Below are positions 62,423-64,000 of a stretch of 64,000 nt of DNA, one piece after another. The DNA comes from Cardinalis cardinalis (Eukaryota; Chordata; Aves; Passeriformes; Cardinalidae). Under the pieces are notes generated by a model. The model worked only from the letters and a program-made list of their open reading frames with translations, was not told the DNA's origin and did not search any database. Location: positions 4,251,298 to 4,315,297 of the forward strand of contig JACDOX010000024.1 of NCBI GenBank assembly GCA_014549065.1, read 5' to 3'. The translations under genes were made by a program, and so were the position numbers. Position 1 is the first letter of the stretch. Every line of letters starts with the position of its first letter.

Positions 62423-64000
62423 AAGGTTATAGTCACTCTCACAAACTGATCACAAATATTTTTTGCCTTTTTGGTTGTTTATATCAACTTAAAGAACTTG
62501 TTTACCTGTGCAGTTCCAAGCAACTCTTTCAGGTGGCATCCCGGACCAACACCAAACCTGCAAAGTTCTGAAAGGTGAATCTGAAAGTCTTCCTGAAAGT
62601 GAAATATATTTTGTATTTTAGCTTGTAGCTTTTGGCAGTCTTTAATTCTACAACAATTAGATTATATTTTGTTTAGACTTGTATTGGCAGCTAACTAGAA
62701 GGTTGTTTGGATTATTCATACCTCTTGATTCTTCAGTATTTCTTTGGAATTACAATGGGACTGTACAAATGGCTTTTTCCTCTAGGGGAAGAAAGCACCA
62801 CAAGAATTTTTTTTTGTCCCTTGGTTTCCATACTTAAGAACCGAGACTTATTTGTATGTAATAGTTCATGTTAATTTTTTTTCATAAATACTGGTTCATA
62901 GAGTTAGATATAGTCTTTTGTATTCTAACTGTACACNTAACTAACTAACCAGCCCTGTGAGCTGTTTTGCCTGTCACACAGATTTTCTCAGTAATTCTGC
63001 CCAATAACAACTTTAAATTAGGTGTTTGTTGTTTTACTTTTGGTAAGAGCTCTTACTTTGTTCATGGACAGATCAGCAGTAACACTCCAGGGTAAACACA
63101 TGTGCAAGGGTGTTTTCACAGTTCTTGTATATATAAAGCTTCTATTTAGATATCTTGGCATAAACAGTTTTGAAATATTTAGATTGTTGCATCGTATGAA
63201 TTAATGTATTTCAAGATACGTGCCCCCTCTAAAGCCCCTCTAAAATGCTTTTTTTTTCTTTTTTTTAAGTAATACTGGCAGTATTTTGGAACTTTAAAAC
63301 ACTTGGATGACTATTTAAAAAGTTGTTTCCTCCCACACTTTACACTTCATTGACTACAGTTGGAAGTGATGTGACAACAAGCCCTAAGTGCTTGTTAAGG
63401 CTTCATTTTATAGGCTTGAGCACTTCTCAGCATTTGGCTGAGAAGTCAAGAAAAAAAATCTGACCCTGTTGAGCTTACAAGCAGATACCCCACTGCCTTC
63501 TCTAGTTCCAGGTGCTTTTATTGTCCCTGACCAAGAATCTAGACTCAAGATCTTGTAAAAATGTGGAAAATTCTTACTGTATTTATGAGAAAAGGGCAGA
63601 GATAAGAAAGCATAAAGGCTGTTTAGAAGCACAGCATGAAAACATACAGCAGGGCCTCATATTCCCATGCATGCTAAACATGGTTTGAATGCTCAGGTAC
63701 ACTAGCAAAAGTGAAAGCCTGAATGTGAGTCTCTTGTATTATCCTTGTGGGTTTTAAAGGCATCTGGTTTAATCTGAATGGTTTTAATAACCTGTGATGT
63801 CAATTCACCATGAGGTTTTCTTGTCTTTTTTTAGGGCTTAGATCAATTTGAGTAAGTAATATAAAAATTAAACATAGAGGAAAACTGGTAACTTATGTTC
63901 TCTAATTCATATCTTCCCAAGGAATTTAATTTCCAGCCAGAGGACCAGCCACATAACCTTAGTCCTACAGAAAACTCTAGGCTATACTTTTAGAGGGTGC

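Larger units (their letters stand above)
50832..64000 (+). other. NAV3: NAV3 intron downstream of the CH exons, runs past the window end
   Basis: Starts with donor GTAAGAATAA. No segment resembling the next CH-domain exon is visible on the + strand, so this intron is at least 13.2 kb. It holds short tandem duplications (53462, 56170), a 12-bp perfect hairpin (52715), low-complexity T tracts and an assembly gap (62343-62422). Open frames here are short, carry no recognisable domain and lack convincing splice borders. A slightly GC-richer patch lies around 52300-52520 without an assignable function. Confidence 0.8.

Noticed and set aside
50832..64000. Search for the next CH-domain exon (IEN... 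/ AEEIRNGN...)
   Set aside because: No matching coding text found on the + strand; the exon is probably beyond the window or, less likely, in the 80-N gap.
1..64000. CRISPR arrays, prokaryotic operons, rRNA, snRNA, intact transposon or endogenous viral genes
   Set aside because: None seen. The window is vertebrate intron; the repeat structures present are minisatellite, microsatellites, small duplications and old SINE remnants.

Overview
This window is ordinary vertebrate nuclear DNA: AT-rich, almost entirely non-coding, with one gene running left to right. The only coding sequence I can identify with confidence is two short exons, at 49945-50062 and 50779-50831. Joined, they encode 57 residues of the N-terminal calponin-homology (CH) domain of a neuron navigator protein. 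The residues match the NAV3 paralogue better than NAV2, judged from memory of the family. Both exons have canonical AG/GT borders and compatible phases (0, 1, 0). The rest is intron: at least 49.9 kb upstream of the first exon, 716 bp between the exons, and at least 13.2 kb downstream.

The host is most likely a bird, or another sauropsid with a compact genome. The evidence is indirect: a vertebrate NAV3 intron of this size shows none of the dense young SINEs, L1s or LTRs of a mammal, and the interspersed repeats I recognise are old MIR/CORE-SINE-like remnants. I found no clear CR1 3' end, so the bird call is an inference.

Layout. 1-45 kb is deep intron with small exact tandem duplications (3.1 kb, 3.8 kb, 12.4 kb), microsatellites, short inverted repeats, a perfect DR4 nuclear-receptor-type motif (33.25 kb) and one exon-shaped open segment with a strong donor (4.8 kb). 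From 45.2 to 49.1 kb the intron changes character. It holds a MIR-like SINE, a 37-38 bp minisatellite of about 12 units, a dense CpG-rich block that could be an internal promoter, a second MIR-like SINE and a perfect 17-bp hairpin. The CH exons follow at 49.9-50.8 kb. After 50.8 kb it is again plain intron, with one 80-N assembly gap at 62343-62422.

Isolated single Ns occur every few hundred bases throughout. They look like masked heterozygous or low-quality positions rather than biology. I see no bacterial-type operon, CRISPR array, tRNA, rRNA, intact transposon or viral gene. The most interesting lead is the CpG-rich block with its minisatellite just upstream of the CH exons, a candidate alternative NAV3 promoter whose repeat unit carries a near-consensus splice donor in most copies.
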